Origin: Bactericera cockerelli
Lineage: Eukaryota; Arthropoda; Insecta; Hemiptera; Triozidae
Length of the DNA stretch: 64,000 nt
NCBI GenBank assembly: GCA_024516035.1
Contig: CM044957.1
Coordinates: 15,510,564-15,574,563 of the forward strand
Direction: 5' to 3'
The translations under genes and the position numbers were made by a program. The notes beneath the pieces were generated by a model. That model had not been told where the DNA came from and searched no databases. It saw only the letters and a program-made list of their open reading frames with translations. Positions within the stretch are counted from its first letter, which is position 1. The number at the start of each line of letters is the position of its first letter. Below are positions 48,314-59,347 of this stretch, in pieces.

Positions 48314-49220
48314 AAGTGTATTTTCTGTACTTAATCTCCCCCAATCTCGCATCAGCTGATCACAGATTAAGGATTTCTCCTCACGGCTTGTTCTTATTTC
48401 TCCTCCAATCTTAACCCGACGTTTTCGTCAGATTGAGAATCGCCATTTTGAAATCAATTTGACTTTGAGGTTGACCTTCAGCAGATCTTTATTATTTGTT
48501 TATGTTTTCATAAATTTACATTGAATAAACTTTTTTGATTTTCTATCGATGACTAGGTTACTTTAAACCAGTTTAGGTATTAGGTTCTACTTTGAATTTT
48601 GAGCCAGATTTAAGATTAGGAATTGTACAGGTATCAAAGTTCACTGTTGATAATGAAAGTACCTTTTATTAACATCCTCAATTTACATATTTCGCCGAAA
48701 ATGAATGCATAATGTACAGAATGCTAGCTCGAGTTTCCCTTTCGCATTACCTTTATAAATCTCAAGTGTACATTTGTTCTACATCTGGAAAGCAAGACGC
48801 TGTGTAGTATAAGGACAATCACGTCTGAGAAATTCTCATGAAAAAAATCAAGGCAGTTTTCAATTTACAAAAGAGCACTGGTTCAAGCTGCAGTGATCGT
48901 TAACTCTGCTGTTTGTTGAATGCACCAAATTTTCTGAACAGTCTATGGAATAGTAACTTGATTTACATCAAAATTTGAGAAAAAGTAGGTAATGAAACTC
49001 TCGCAGAAATATAAATAGTCATAATAAGGTATTCAGATAGTTGAAATTTCCAATTCTATGAAATGTTCTTATCAATCCTTATCAGTAATCTTTATTTACA
49101 TTTTACTGTGAGAAGCTAGCCCTTAATTTAAGTTTCTCTGATTATATCGCTAGAGCGCGTCGAGGCGTTCTGATCTCTACAGATCGAGATTGGGGGAGAT
49201 TAAGTACAGAAAATACACTT
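48314..49220. mobile_element. 0.9-kb inverted-repeat element (nested)
   Basis: 36-bp inverted repeats at 48314-48349 and 49185-49220 (AAGTGTATTTTCTGTAC at the outer end, CCCCAATCTCG at the inner end). TAT is present at both flanks as a possible short target duplication. Non-coding. Confidence 0.75.
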
Positions 49221-49465
49221 TATGTCGAAAAAGTGGAGGGAGGTTGGAACAAGATGGTATTACGATCATTTGTTACCAAGAGCTCCTTGGATCGAGACGT
49301 ACAGTTCTTGGAATATAGTGATATTTGCGTAAGTTTTGATTTATCACTCTCTTTATTAAATTTTATTTTCAATAATTGACATAAAAACTGAATTGTGCAT
49401 AATTTTTTTGAAATATCACTCTCTTTGGACTTAAAAATAATCTGGCCCGGTATTTTCGATATACA

Positions 49466-51102
49466 CTTGAGAGCAATAAATTCGGGACAGGACATTTCAC
49501 CGTTTCAGTTGGTCCTGGTCAATTTGTGTGGCATGAAGTTGCTAAAGTATGCATATATTTGAAAAGCTTGTACTCATACCTTTCAGAAAATACACAATGT
49601 GTCTGGGTTATGTACTATGCAACAATGATAATGGCCACTTTCCAGAAACACCTCATTTTGTTGATGAACACGTGCACTGAGGGTATTTTAAATTTGATTT
49701 TTTGTTGTGATAACGCTTTTTTGGCCAGTAAATTATTGAATTTCCTTAAATGCAACACTATGAGGAAGGAAATTCAGTTGAATTTTTCTTTTCATCATAG
49801 AGACATCGCACTCCATAGCTGTGAAAGTGGTTTTACTTGTGAGTCAAGGTGTTAAGTAAAGAAATGTTGCTAAGGAGCTAAATTTGTCGAAGTCTAAGGT
49901 GAACAGAATTTACCAAAGGTATCGGCAGACAGGTAGCTATGATCAGAGACCAGGATCTGCCAGACCAAAGAAGACAACTGCCCAGGAGGACCGATTTGCT
50001 GTCATGACAAGCTTAAGAAATCGAGACATGTCTGGTGTTGAGGTCCAACAGCAGCTTGTTATGGCCACTGGTGTTGATGTCAGCCCTTGGACAGTAAGGA
50101 GACGCTTGAAAGAGAAAGGTCTCATACCAAGAAGAAAAGCTACGGGACCCAAACTCAACAGACAACACCGACAACGTCATTTACAATTTGCCCTTGAACA
50201 CGCTGATTGAGGAAATGGGGAATGGGGGCACGTTCTGTCCACGGATGAGAGCCGACCCTGCTTGTTCTTCAATGACAGACGTAAAAGGGTGTATAGAAGA
50301 CCAGGTGAACGGTATAATCAATGTTATATTCAAGAAACTGTGAGTTTTGGTTTAGGATCTTGTATCTTCTGGGGTGGAATCTCTATGGAAACTAAAACAG
50401 AGCTCGTTATTATCAATTGTGGAGGACAAGGAGGTAACCTAACTGCAGAGAGGTAGGTATGTCACTGACATCATTGAAGATCATGTTGTCCCTTATGCAG
50501 GTTTTTTGGGTGATGGATTCGTGTTAATGCAAGACAATGCCCGACCTCGTACAGCACGTATTGTAAGTGACTTTCTCCAAGAGGCCGGTATTCGAACCCT
50601 CAACTGGCCAGCCAACAGTCCTGATCTTAATCTTATTGAACACCTCTGGGACGTGCTTAAAAGACGTGTCCATGCTCGAAACCCGCCCCCAATGAACCAC
50701 AGGGACCTGAAACAGGCGCTTTATGAGGAGTGGGAGACTATCCCTCAAGAAACGGCTGCCAACCTAATCAAGTCCATGAGAAATCGATTGCAGGCTGTCA
50801 TACAAGCTCAAGGGGGTAATACCAGATACTAAGAGGTAAGTAACAGCCAAATTTCCATGAAGACTTCGAAGAAATAACACAAAAAACACCGATATCATTT
50901 GCAGTGTTTTCATGCTCTTTAGACCTCTTTTTGTTAATTGACTTATTATATTAAAAAACATGCTCACAATGAAAAAAAAATATACACCGTCTTAAAACCA
51001 ACAAAATTTCCTTTCTTGGGATACTTCACACTTGAAAATCCAATGTAAAATAAAAATCAAAAACTTTGAGAAAGTTACTGTCCCGAATTTATTGCTCTCA
51101 AG
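49466..51102 (+). mobile_element. Tc1-type transposon (decayed)
   Basis: 25-bp terminal inverted repeats at 49466-49490 and 51078-51102 (CTTGAGAGCAATAAATTCGG..), about 1.64 kb overall, enclosing a broken DD34E transposase gene. Size and layout fit Tc1/mariner. Confidence 0.85.
49827..50832 (+). pseudogene. Tc1-like transposase pseudogene
   Basis: This was a cut-and-paste transposase. An N-terminal helix-turn-helix (VAKELNLSKSKVNRIYQRYR) is followed by a second HTH (SPWTVRRRLKEKGL). The catalytic triad is visible: D in STDES (50244), D in MQDNARP (50533) and E in NLIEHLWD (50638), with 34 residues between the last two, so it is a DD34E Tc1 enzyme. It is broken three times: TAA at 49857, TGA at 50208 where the family usually has Trp, and a 4-bp TAGG duplication near 50452 that shifts the frame. 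It ends QAQGGNTRY-stop at 50832. It cannot make a full product. Confidence 0.92.
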
Positions 51103-51808
51103 CAATTAATTGAAATTCATAATTATTTGTTTTTAGTTATTTCTTTTTAGAAACTTTGAGATTAAGTCTCAAGAAACAATAAAGTTTATACTCACATTGT
51201 CTTGTTTTCTACCTTTTACTGCTTAGCAATAAAACAATTAGGTATTTTACATTTCACTTTTTTAAACTGAATGAGTTTTCTTTTTTTTCTGACTTAATAC
51301 CAAAAGCATAGATTTTAATATACCTCCAATTTCAAATTGTCTTTTATTCTTCGATTCATATGGTAATATAGTGCTATAAAACTAAATTATCAAGGTACTA
51401 TCATTTCAAAATTGTAAATAGATGGTGCTATCTCGAATTTTTTTCGAGATAATACCCACTTTTGTTCACTTCTCATGGAAGAAAAGGTAATATAATACGA
51501 TATCACCTTATTAAAAATTGATTTTTTCTCGAAAAAAGGCATAATCATAGAATGAAGTTTTAAGTCTAAATGCCTTTTTTCCGAACGGTTACAAAGGTAA
51601 GTTCTTTTGAAGAAAAATACATTTTTTTTACATAGAACTATAGAAAAGAACATGCTCAACTTAAGAACATATAAATCAAAACAGTAGCTTTTATTGTTTT
51701 AATACAGCGATAAGTCAAACTTTCTTTTGCGATTTCCCAAAAGTTGGTGTTTTTGACATATCACCATCTAATTCTGAGGGTGCGATATATTTGATTTTAT
51801 TTTACATG

Positions 51809-51838
51809 ATAATATCTTTGTACGTACAAAGATATTAT
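51809..51838. repeat. perfect 30-bp palindrome
   Basis: 15-bp arms (ATAATATCTTTGTAC and complement) with no loop, about 20 bp outside the outer TIR element. Confidence 0.85.
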
Positions 51839-51899
51839 GCCTCCAATTTTGTAAAAAGAACCCTGATATTATTAATAGATATTTTTTATGTAACAAAGG

Positions 51900-52012
51900 C
51901 TGTACCCATTATTTCGTAGCCATGAAGCAGAGGCTACAGTAGACGATCTCTTGTAATGCTGGTTCAACACGAACGCACTGGAAGATGTCTCTTAAAGAAA
52001 AAAATAATGTAA
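51900..52012 (-). repeat. fragment of poly(A) SINE family
   Basis: The complement of TTTCGTAGCCATGAAGCAG..GGTTCAACACGAACGCACTGG matches the body of 40065-40362. Confidence 0.65.
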
Positions 52013-52342
52013 CCAATTTTCTTTATAGAAATTTTACCACTGAGTTAATCATGCATTCGAATTAGGTATGTATTATGTATAAATCTGTTAGCGTAATGGG
52101 ACTCCTTGTCTCGAGCTGACAGTCTAAATAGAGCACTACTGTACTATGTATGTTTGGTGAGCTTGAAAGTTCAATAACTATTTGGTACCCATTTGAATGT
52201 AAGGCAGGGTTACCTACTGTCTTGTGTCACACTGTAAGTACATATTTCCTTAATGTATGTGTGAAAATGTCAAGTAGGTATTTTAATGATAAAACCACCT
52301 CAAATATTCCTCTCCTTCCTTGTCCCTAGGTTTCACTTCAAA

Positions 52343-52711
52343 CTAGTTACTCGTACTTCGCTACGGGAATAACTTTGAAATCAACGGACACATGGCCGTA
52401 AAGTAAACTACCTAGATTATCTAATATTACATATCGGTAAGGTTGTGTTTGTTTTTTAAATACTTATATTTAGTTAATTAAATTCGTTAAAAAAAGTAAT
52501 GAACGAACTTCAATGAAATTTTGCACACACATTGGAGACATTATTTTGTAAATCGTGCAATTTTAATTAATATTTAATCAAATTCGAACGAGCGGATCTA
52601 GCACATAATTAGTAGGCTCTGGGGACGCAACCTAAAACGTGTTTTGGCACTGAAAACAAACTATCGAAAATTTTGGGCGATTTCAATACTTTCCCTTCTA
52701 TAAATAAGATA
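52343..52711 (-). mobile_element. possible non-autonomous Helitron
   Basis: The minus-strand 3' end CCCGTAGCGAAGTACGAGTA then CTAG and host T at 52343 resembles the 40820 end. The 5' end A|TCTTATTTATAG near 52711 is less certain. Confidence 0.4.
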
Positions 52712-55656
52712 AGGTAAGTAAAAAAGAGAATCGATTGAGAAATTTTGAAGATACACGTGATTTCTATAATACCAGAATGTATCGATAGTATAGTGTCGGT
52801 AATTTTTTATCGCCAAGTGTATATTTGTACGATGTGAACCATTTACGTTATATGTCCCTAATTGTTAGGGCATATTTATTACTATATTATCATTATCACC
52901 AATATACTTTTTACCCAACCACTACGAATCTTAATACAATAGCCTATACATACATTACATAATATACATATGTTGCAGAAGAAGTACTTGATGTGCCATT
53001 AGAATATTACTGACGGCATTTTTATCAATATCTACGACATAATACCTACACATGCACATTGCGATATTTCCCATGGTAATTCAATTTTGTAGGTATTCAG
53101 TTGGGAGTCGATTTTTTTTTTTTTTTTGCATGCGCTTACATTACATATACAGAACAATATTTATCTATCTATTAGATACCAATGAATATTAGACTGAGTA
53201 AGACATGGAGATGTACCTATAAACTGTAACTACAATGTGAATAGGCATAACATTTATACAAGGATGAGTTTGAAATCTGGCTTGTCCAATGTTGTCTACA
53301 AAAAAAAGTAAAAAAGTAATAAAAAAAAAAATATCATTTGAGGCCGACCTCACTGCGAATAAAAGTTCACAGGTTAAAGGTAGTCACCGTGGTCCAGTGG
53401 GTATACATATAATAGGAGTCCACTCAGATCTTTTATTTTGATATCTTTATTTGTTTGTATTTTGTTGGGGTCCCGCTTGCACTAACTTTTTTTTTACTAT
53501 TCATCTTAGATCGATCATCTATCTATACCCAAAGGTTTGTCTTCGATTTCTTTCCGTCTTCTTTACATTTCTCTTGTTCGTTAGCTTGTTCGTTCGTTCG
53601 CTTTACAGTTCTCTTGTGTGGTCGCCATATTGCAATGTGCATGAGCTTTAGTTGGAGAGGGTGCAGAAGAAATTTCTCAATTACTTCAATTATCGTCTTC
53701 CGAATTTTTCTGCCAGTCTTGATTCTTTCAAAGAGTCATCAAGCTAATTTGAGGTTTTTACAAAAGTAGACTGTGGTGGTTTGTTAGGGCTCATTCCTTT
53801 GATTGCCACCGGAGACTAAGGAAAGACAAGACATTCTACGTGACATCTTGTGACTCAAATTACACTTATTTCAGGCGCTGATTACAGATTTGACAAAAAT
53901 TTTAAGCTAACTGTTACTGTTGACATTGAGTCACCAGTGGCGGTATTTGACTTATTTTCGAGTGGTGCGAAAGTTGTGTGGTGACACACTAGTTTTTTTA
54001 ACTTTAGGTTCACAGATCAACTTTAGTTTATAACATTAAGGTACTATAGGAAGAGGACACTCTGTTTTGAAAGATGCTATTGCAAGAGGTAGATAATAAA
54101 TTGTAAAATTGTTTACCTGTCTGACATTGAAGAGACAAATGGTCATCTAGGCTTAAGCCATGGATAGGTAAGTAAATTGAGATTGAGATACGAGGGACCT
54201 ATAATTTATATCGTTCGATTATAAGAATCAGCAGAGCATAATGTTATGCACAATTATACCCACTAATATACAGGGTGTAGGTATGGGTAGAAATTTGATA
54301 AAATATGCAAGACAAAAATCTGTGAACTTGTTTTACTCTATGTTCTTTACGTTGGAAGCTCTATAGAATATTTGCCTGAAGAAATAGAAGCAAATTATTC
54401 AGTTTAATGTTATAAATTATCATTTTTTTATCGCTGATTAAACAGCACCCCAGGCTTAGCCGTAAAACTGTTTATTATTTGGATGTAAAACAAAAAAAAA
54501 AAAAAAAAATGAATAAAACTACATAATTATCATTAAAATTTCAGAGAGGGCATTGTTGGCGGGAAAAGAGCCTTCACTTGTTCTTATAGAATTTTGCTTA
54601 GCTCTTCTGGTATAAAAATGTTACTTGTTTATTGTTTCCAAAATGGCTTCAGGTTAACAACCTAGTTGATTAAGGTGACGGGCTCATTTTTAAGCCCAGA
54701 TTAGTTCCAGCTAATCCTGTACAGAACAAAATATTTCTCACAAATCAATATATTTCAGAATCGGTTTACGTTTTTTCTACGTTCAAACATACTGTTTACT
54801 CAAAAAAAAAAAAAAAAAAAAAATACCTGAATTAGGTACCTCATTAGTTCAAAAATAAAATTATGGCCACAGGTATTATGATACTCAAAATAGTAACTAT
54901 GTTATTATAACTCAGGAGTGACAAACCAAATCAAATTAAAATGTTCAGTACTAAGTATCTAACCTACTTTCCTGAAATATTCAATAGAAATACTTAAAAC
55001 CCCCTGTAGCTACAGGTACATAATTCATCATACAATTCTATTCAAATTCTAGGAACTAGGAGTTGCAGGCTTCATTCATGACTTACACATGAATAACCAT
55101 TAAAATAAACTGCTACTACTTTACATCGAGACAAGACGTATAATTATTGAATCAAGTTTACCATTCAAGTGGAAAACTGAAGAAAAAAAAGTTACCATAA
55201 ATACCTACCTATATCTACATTACAGTAAAAATATTTATTAGTACATGTTTTTACCATAATCTCAATATAGGAAACTTTATAAAATTAAAAGGCCTCAAAA
55301 AAAACCTATGTAGATTAAGAATAGCAATATTTTTGGGAACCATTGAATATTTTACAACAACAAAAATATCCGACCCGATTGTTAAAGAGCCACGTAAAAT
55401 AATCTAAAATTACTATTAAATGTAAGCGGCCACAACGGCGTCCCAAAGTTCGTCTATATCAAGCTTTCACACACAAAGGGCCCAATGTGGCTGAGGTGTA
55501 TGGGCAACCCAAACCTATAAGCAGACTTGGCTTCATGAAATGAAATGGTTACAAGGGTCGAGGGTCTAAGGAGTAGGGTCCACGTTGTGGCCGCCTACTC
55601 AGACCATAGTAGCCATATGAAATTAAATATTAAAAGTAAGGTATGAATTTACTCAC
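52712..55656. other. intron 1, no gene; repeat copy
   Basis: About 53400-53960 shares blocks with 57440-57690 (TTTGATATCTTTA, GACATTGAGTCACCAGTGGCGG), marking a copy of the ACTTTCCTTAT repeat family. The 104-codon ORF at 53455 lies in it. Confidence 0.45.
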
Positions 55657-56018
55657 AAGTAGTAGGTGTGGACGATCTCCGAGGGCAGCCCAATGACAAG
55701 CAGGAGCAGATCGGAGACAGCCAAGCTGAACAGGTAGTAGTTCGTGGCCGTCTGCATGTGCTTGTTCTTGGAGATGATGATGCACGTGCAGATGTTGCCA
55801 ATGATACCGCAGATGAGGATGAACACATGGAGGATGGTGATGAAGACAGTGTAGAAGCTGATGCTGCCAATGTCGCAGTAGAGATCAGAGGAGTTGAAGC
55901 CGAAGCTATTGTTGACGAAGTCATCGAGGTGGATGTGGGAAGCAAACAAGTTCTCGCTGGAGTTGCTGTCGAACGTGTTGATACTGGCAGAACTGAGCAA
56001 ACTGACACTTGCATTCAT
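55657..56018 (-). CDS. PK-R: pyrokinin receptor-like GPCR, exon 1 (N-terminus, TM1, TM2)
   Basis: This exon encodes the start Met (ATG at 56018-56016) and 120 codons plus two bases. The extracellular N-terminus of about 50 residues has several N-glycosylation sequons (NAS, NSS, NNS, NSS). TM1 runs from about FYTVFITILHVFILICGIIG and carries the GN motif. TM2 contains NYYLFSLAVSDLLLLV with the conserved LAxxD aspartate. The donor is ACTT|GTGAGT, cutting after base 55657, so the codon TT+A is completed by exon 2 (Leu). The Met was chosen because it is the first ATG in the open frame before a credible TM1. The plus-strand ORF across this exon is an antisense shadow. Confidence 0.88.
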
Positions 56019-56035
56019 TCTATTTATTTTCAGTT

Positions 56036-56056
56036 TTATGTGGTTGTTGAACTCAT
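56036..56056 (-). promoter_or_regulatory. possible upstream ORF in the receptor 5' leader
   Basis: A 7-codon ORF (ATG, then S S T T T, then TAA) ends 17 nt before the receptor ATG and is in another frame. It would act as a uORF only if the 5' leader is contiguous here. No promoter, TSS or upstream splice site could be identified between 56057 and 57058. Confidence 0.25.
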
Positions 56057-57058
56057 TTGTGAATGTTGTTGAAAGCTCTTTTTAGATTAGCAATTGTTTA
56101 TTTCCATGATATATGTTTATAACTCACTTTGTTTGGTTCTTTTATCTGCGTCATCGTTTTATTAATCATTTATTAATTCAATTGTAATAATAGTACGAGT
56201 TAGATTTGCTCTATTTAAGATTTTGAATACATTTTGATACTGAAGATCTCGACATAAACTGTTGGAGAGTTTTTTCGTTGTTCTGGAAACACAAATAGAC
56301 ATACAACAGTACAATTAATATAGTAAAAAAGGTAGTAAGTTCAAAACTTTAACTGTGTTCATTTGTTTTGTTATTTAAAACAAAAGTTTCTTGTGTACCT
56401 ATTTTAGAATGAAGAAGTTTTTCTTCGAGTTTCTTAAAAGCCTTTTTACCTTCCTCTGTAAAATTAAGTTATGCGGTGATTATAACTTTGATGATTTCAT
56501 TTTTGTTATATTTATAATGTAAGTAATATAGCCTATAGTGAAGATTAAAAAGAGAATATAGGATCTAAATATATTTAGAGATTAAACTTTTACATTTACG
56601 GTTTTTCAGACTTTGTTTTTGAAAAATCTTTCAAGCTAAACTTAAGAAATACTTCCTGTGGAATCGCAATTGCTAGGTAGGTATAAAAATAATATAACAA
56701 GAGAAAAAGTTAACTATTAAGATCAAATTAAAAGTGATAAATATAAATTTATTTCCAGTCTTCACAACTCTTATACAAACAGAAGCATTGAAACAAGTGA
56801 ACTAAATTGGATATTTTAATCCTATTTCAGCAGTAGGAAGGTATAATTTCCCCCCAAGTTTGTTTTAGAATTTTCGGGGCTGAAAAAGTTTTAAATTAAT
56901 TTTAATTTACTGTCACACTTTTCACTGTCGAATAAAGGACTCTTATTTAAACTTATAATAGCAAAACACTTAGTTACTGGATGCCAGCATAGAATGTTAC
57001 TAATATCTACATAACATTACATTCTGCGCTTCCACCTAGGAAGCAGCAATGAATTTTT
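56057..57058. other. region upstream of receptor start, nothing recognised
   Basis: AT-rich. It should contain the receptor 5' leader and perhaps a promoter or 5' intron, but no site can be supported. Confidence 0.35.
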
Positions 57059-57875
57059 ACTTTCCTTATCCTATAATAAGGAAAGTATTGTATTCGTCGA
57101 AAATTTGACCTACCCAGCTTTTCACATTTCTGGACGAATCATAGCCTCAGGATGCGAAAAAAGTTGTTTTCAGCCATTGGTCCGTGCGTCTGTCTGTGTG
57201 TCTGTCTGTGTGTCTGTCTGTGTGTCTGTGTGTCTGTGTGTGAACAGGATATCTCAAGAACGGTAAGAGCTAGAGACTTGAAATTTGGTAAGGTAATTAA
57301 TTTTATACACCAGACGAACCATGAAACTTTTGGTTGAAATCGGCCGCATTCTGCGGCCGCAGGGCCGCAAATATTGGCCGTGAGCACCGCTTCTTTGAAT
57401 TGGTTAAAGATACAAAAAAAGTTAGAGAACAACATTTTCTCAGATTAAAAAAATAATAGGGGTTCACTCTGATCATTTTTTTGATATCTTTAACTTTTTG
57501 GAACCCGGCCCCAATTTAATGGTATTGTGGGGGGGACCCGCTTGGACTAACTTTTTTATTATTCACATTAGATAGAGGTTGCGACATATCAAATCCAATG
57601 ATTTTTAGGTGCTGATTACGAATTTGACATTTATTTATAGCAAACTGTTACCGTTGAGTCACCAGTGGCGGAAATTGACCGCTCTTTACTTTTCTTATTT
57701 GTGACTATTCAGCTATTCACTATTTGTTATTTGTGACTATTCACTATCACTAGATAGCTCAAAAATAATATACTTAGGGACTTGAAATTAAGTATCTATG
57801 CTGGCAATGCTGGCATTATAAGTACGTATACTATAAAACTTTTGGTTAAAATCGGCCGCATCTTTCGATAGGTTC
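57059..57875 (+). repeat. dispersed repeat starting with an ACTTTCCTTAT stem-loop
   Basis: Starts with the stem-loop ACTTTCCTTAT-CCTATA-complement, continues with (TGTCTGTC)n at 57185-57240 and ACAGGATATCTCAAGAACGG, and contains CTTTTGGTTRAAATCGGCCGC twice (57328 and 57838). Related copies start near 23892 and 53360. Confidence 0.6.
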
Positions 57876-57929
57876 GTTACAAAAAATGTCTCAAACGGAA
57901 AGGTTTGGGGAGGAAGGTGGAGAGGATGA

Positions 57930-58514
57930 TCAGACAGACAGTGCTGCTGCTGCTGATTGTATTATATTTCGTAGAATAAGGAGACCATCTTTATTGAGAT
58001 GAATGAGGTCAGTTTTATTGGAAGGATAGGTCATTTCATAGAATCTGACCAGAGGATAAGGATGAAGAAGATCAGCGGCAATGAAAGGATGAAAAGATTC
58101 AACAACAGTGACTAAAGGATTTTGGGAATAAACGTCAACTAGCCACAGATTGAACAATCTGATGGTTTCGTTGACGTCAACCGGAAGTTTAGGGATAGGC
58201 GGAATCTGGCACAGAATTATATGTTTAAATCGTCTCGAACAGTATTTAACAAGTTTTTTATGAGACTGCTTTAGACTATTTATATTCACGCCTTTGATAA
58301 AATCATTTGTCCCCGCGAGAAGACAGAGGACATCATTCTTGTGATTCAGGTTAGGATTTACTTTGAAATATTTAGAATGGATAAGATCGTAGATGAAAGG
58401 ATTAGATGGAAGAGAAGTGACCGAAGCTCCACTCTGGGCCAAGCATAGACTGTCAGGAATAGGACACTGGTTGTTCATGCGAACAAAAACAGAATCACCA
58501 ATCAGGATAATCAT
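57930..58514 (-). CDS. SGNH-hydrolase-like protein, intronless
   Basis: A 194-codon ORF from ATG (58514) to TGA. Four blocks of the SGNH/GDSL hydrolase fold are in order: IGDS with the nucleophile Ser near residue 7, a Gly block SGAS near residue 29, GTND (Asn) near residue 69, and DLIHLN with the catalytic His near residue 173. Length fits a minimal SGNH domain. No signal peptide or membrane segment is evident. SGNH enzymes are serine esterases or lipases, but the substrate cannot be told. Such domains also occur as ORF1 modules of CR1/L2-type LINEs and as transposon cargo, and the surrounding DNA is all repeats, so it may be element-derived. It is transcribed away from the Helitron-type gene at 60430, with 1.9 kb and a 5S SINE between them. 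Confidence 0.75.
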   Translation of the reverse strand: MIILIGDSVFVRMNNQCPIPDSLCLAQSGASVTSLPSNPFIYDLIHSKYFKVNPNLNHKNDVLCLLAGTNDFIKGVNINSLKQSHKKLVKYCSRRFKHIILCQIPPIPKLPVDVNETIRLFNLWLVDVYSQNPLVTVVESFHPFIAADLLHPYPLVRFYEMTYPSNKTDLIHLNKDGLLILRNIIQSAAAALSV

Positions 58515-58917
58515 GATGAAAAAGGGATGAAAAAATAAAGAAGTTTATTTTTCGGAAATAAGTCAAGTAAAGGAACTCTGAACTTTTCTTAGTGACAGAC
58601 AACCTCAGAATGAAGACGATGAGATGGGTACAGACTGACTGGCATGAAAGAACATTAAACATGAACCACGCAGTCTAGTACTAGTTTGTACAAAAAGTAA
58701 AAATGTCAAAGGAGATAAGGGGAAGTGACACGCGCTTCAACTGTCTAGGGGACGCTGGACAGAAGAGGATGTCCTGAGCACAAAATCTTCGCTATAGAAT
58801 ATAGATAAATTAACACCAGCCTATATGCTACTAGTACAGTAAACGAATAAGAAAAAGGCCAGTACCTACTAGTTACATTAACTCGCTATTCAATTACCGC
58901 TACAATCATTGCTTTTA

Positions 58918-59180
58918 GCCAGCGTCGATGGCATGTTGAATACACCGGTTCCCTTCAGAACACCGAAGTTAAGCGACATCCAGCGAGGTTAAGACTTGGA
59001 TGGGTGACCATTCAAATTCTAATTCTCGTGACGCTGGCTTTTCCCGGCCCCACTCAGGCTGGGTGAGGTCAATGTGAGTAGCAGGTTTGTGAGTTTCCTG
59101 CGAATGGAGGGTAAAACCCCCGTCGTGATATGACCGTGGCAGTTCAAAGCGACGTTAAACCCCACTTAAAAAAAAAAAAA
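58918..59180 (+). repeat. full-length 5S-rRNA-derived SINE with TSD and poly(A)
   Basis: The head (58918 to about 59040) aligns by eye with all of 5S rRNA: GCCAGCGTCGATGGCATG, TACACCGGTTC, CACCGAAGTTAAGCGACATC (A-box region), TTGGATGGGTGACC (C box), GACGCTGGCTT. A body follows (GGCCCCACTCAGGCTGGG .. CCCCCGTCGTGATATGACC), then an A-run at 59168-59180. AATCATTGCTT occurs just before the head and right after the poly(A) as a target-site duplication. This is a SINE3-type retroposon and not a working 5S gene. Confidence 0.9.
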
Positions 59181-59347
59181 TCATTGCTTACTCGTACTTA
59201 ACTAGAAATAATAAATTATTATGTAGACCGTGTCTGTCTCCATGTGTTGAAACTATCACATTCACCTGCTTGAAAAAAAGATTTCCTCAGTCCTAACAAA
59301 GATCAAGCCCGATTCAGGCTGGGTGAGGCTAAATTTTCTCCCTACTT

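Larger units (their letters stand above)
48154..51788. mobile_element. outer TIR element enclosing two other transposons
   Basis: 39-bp perfect terminal inverted repeats at 48154-48192 and 51750-51788 (core ATCGCACCCTCAGAATTAG). Inside are a 0.9-kb inverted-repeat element (48314-49220) and a Tc1-type element (49466-51102). Removing both leaves about 1.1 kb without a recognisable ORF, so the outer element looks like a non-autonomous DNA transposon, possibly with a TA target. Confidence 0.75.
8039..56018 (-). other. PK-R: pyrokinin-receptor-like GPCR gene, five coding exons (gene span)
   Basis: Five minus-strand exons (55657-56018, 38395-38611, 18142-18276, 16974-17190, 8039-8264) are joined by GT-AG introns of about 17.0, 20.1, 0.95 and 8.7 kb in phases 2, 0, 0 and 1. 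Every junction keeps the frame, which supports a single gene. The product is a class A peptide GPCR at the plasma membrane: N-terminus and TM1-2, then TM3-4, ECL2, TM5-ICL3, TM6-7. The TM3 region (ETASNATVLTITAFTVERY), the TM6 motif FFICWGPFHAQR and the NPFLY motif are typical of the pyrokinin/PBAN/neuromedin-U receptor group. CAPA receptor is the nearest alternative, but the TM3/ICL2 wording favours pyrokinin. No C-terminal tail exon is recognisable, so the gene probably continues below 8039 or left of the window. Confidence 0.85.

Noticed and set aside
49220..49495. 91-codon minus ORF next to the Tc1 element
   Set aside because: Spans the junction between the 0.9-kb element and the Tc1 TIR; no conserved content.
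53451..53769. ORFs of 66 and 104 codons
   Set aside because: They lie in a dispersed repeat also found at 57059-57875 and have no recognisable domain.
55668..56085. Plus-strand ORFs of 134 and 63 codons
   Set aside because: Antisense to receptor exon 1.
58918..59040. Functional 5S rRNA gene
   Set aside because: Substitutions, an attached SINE body, poly(A) and flanking target duplication show a retroposon.
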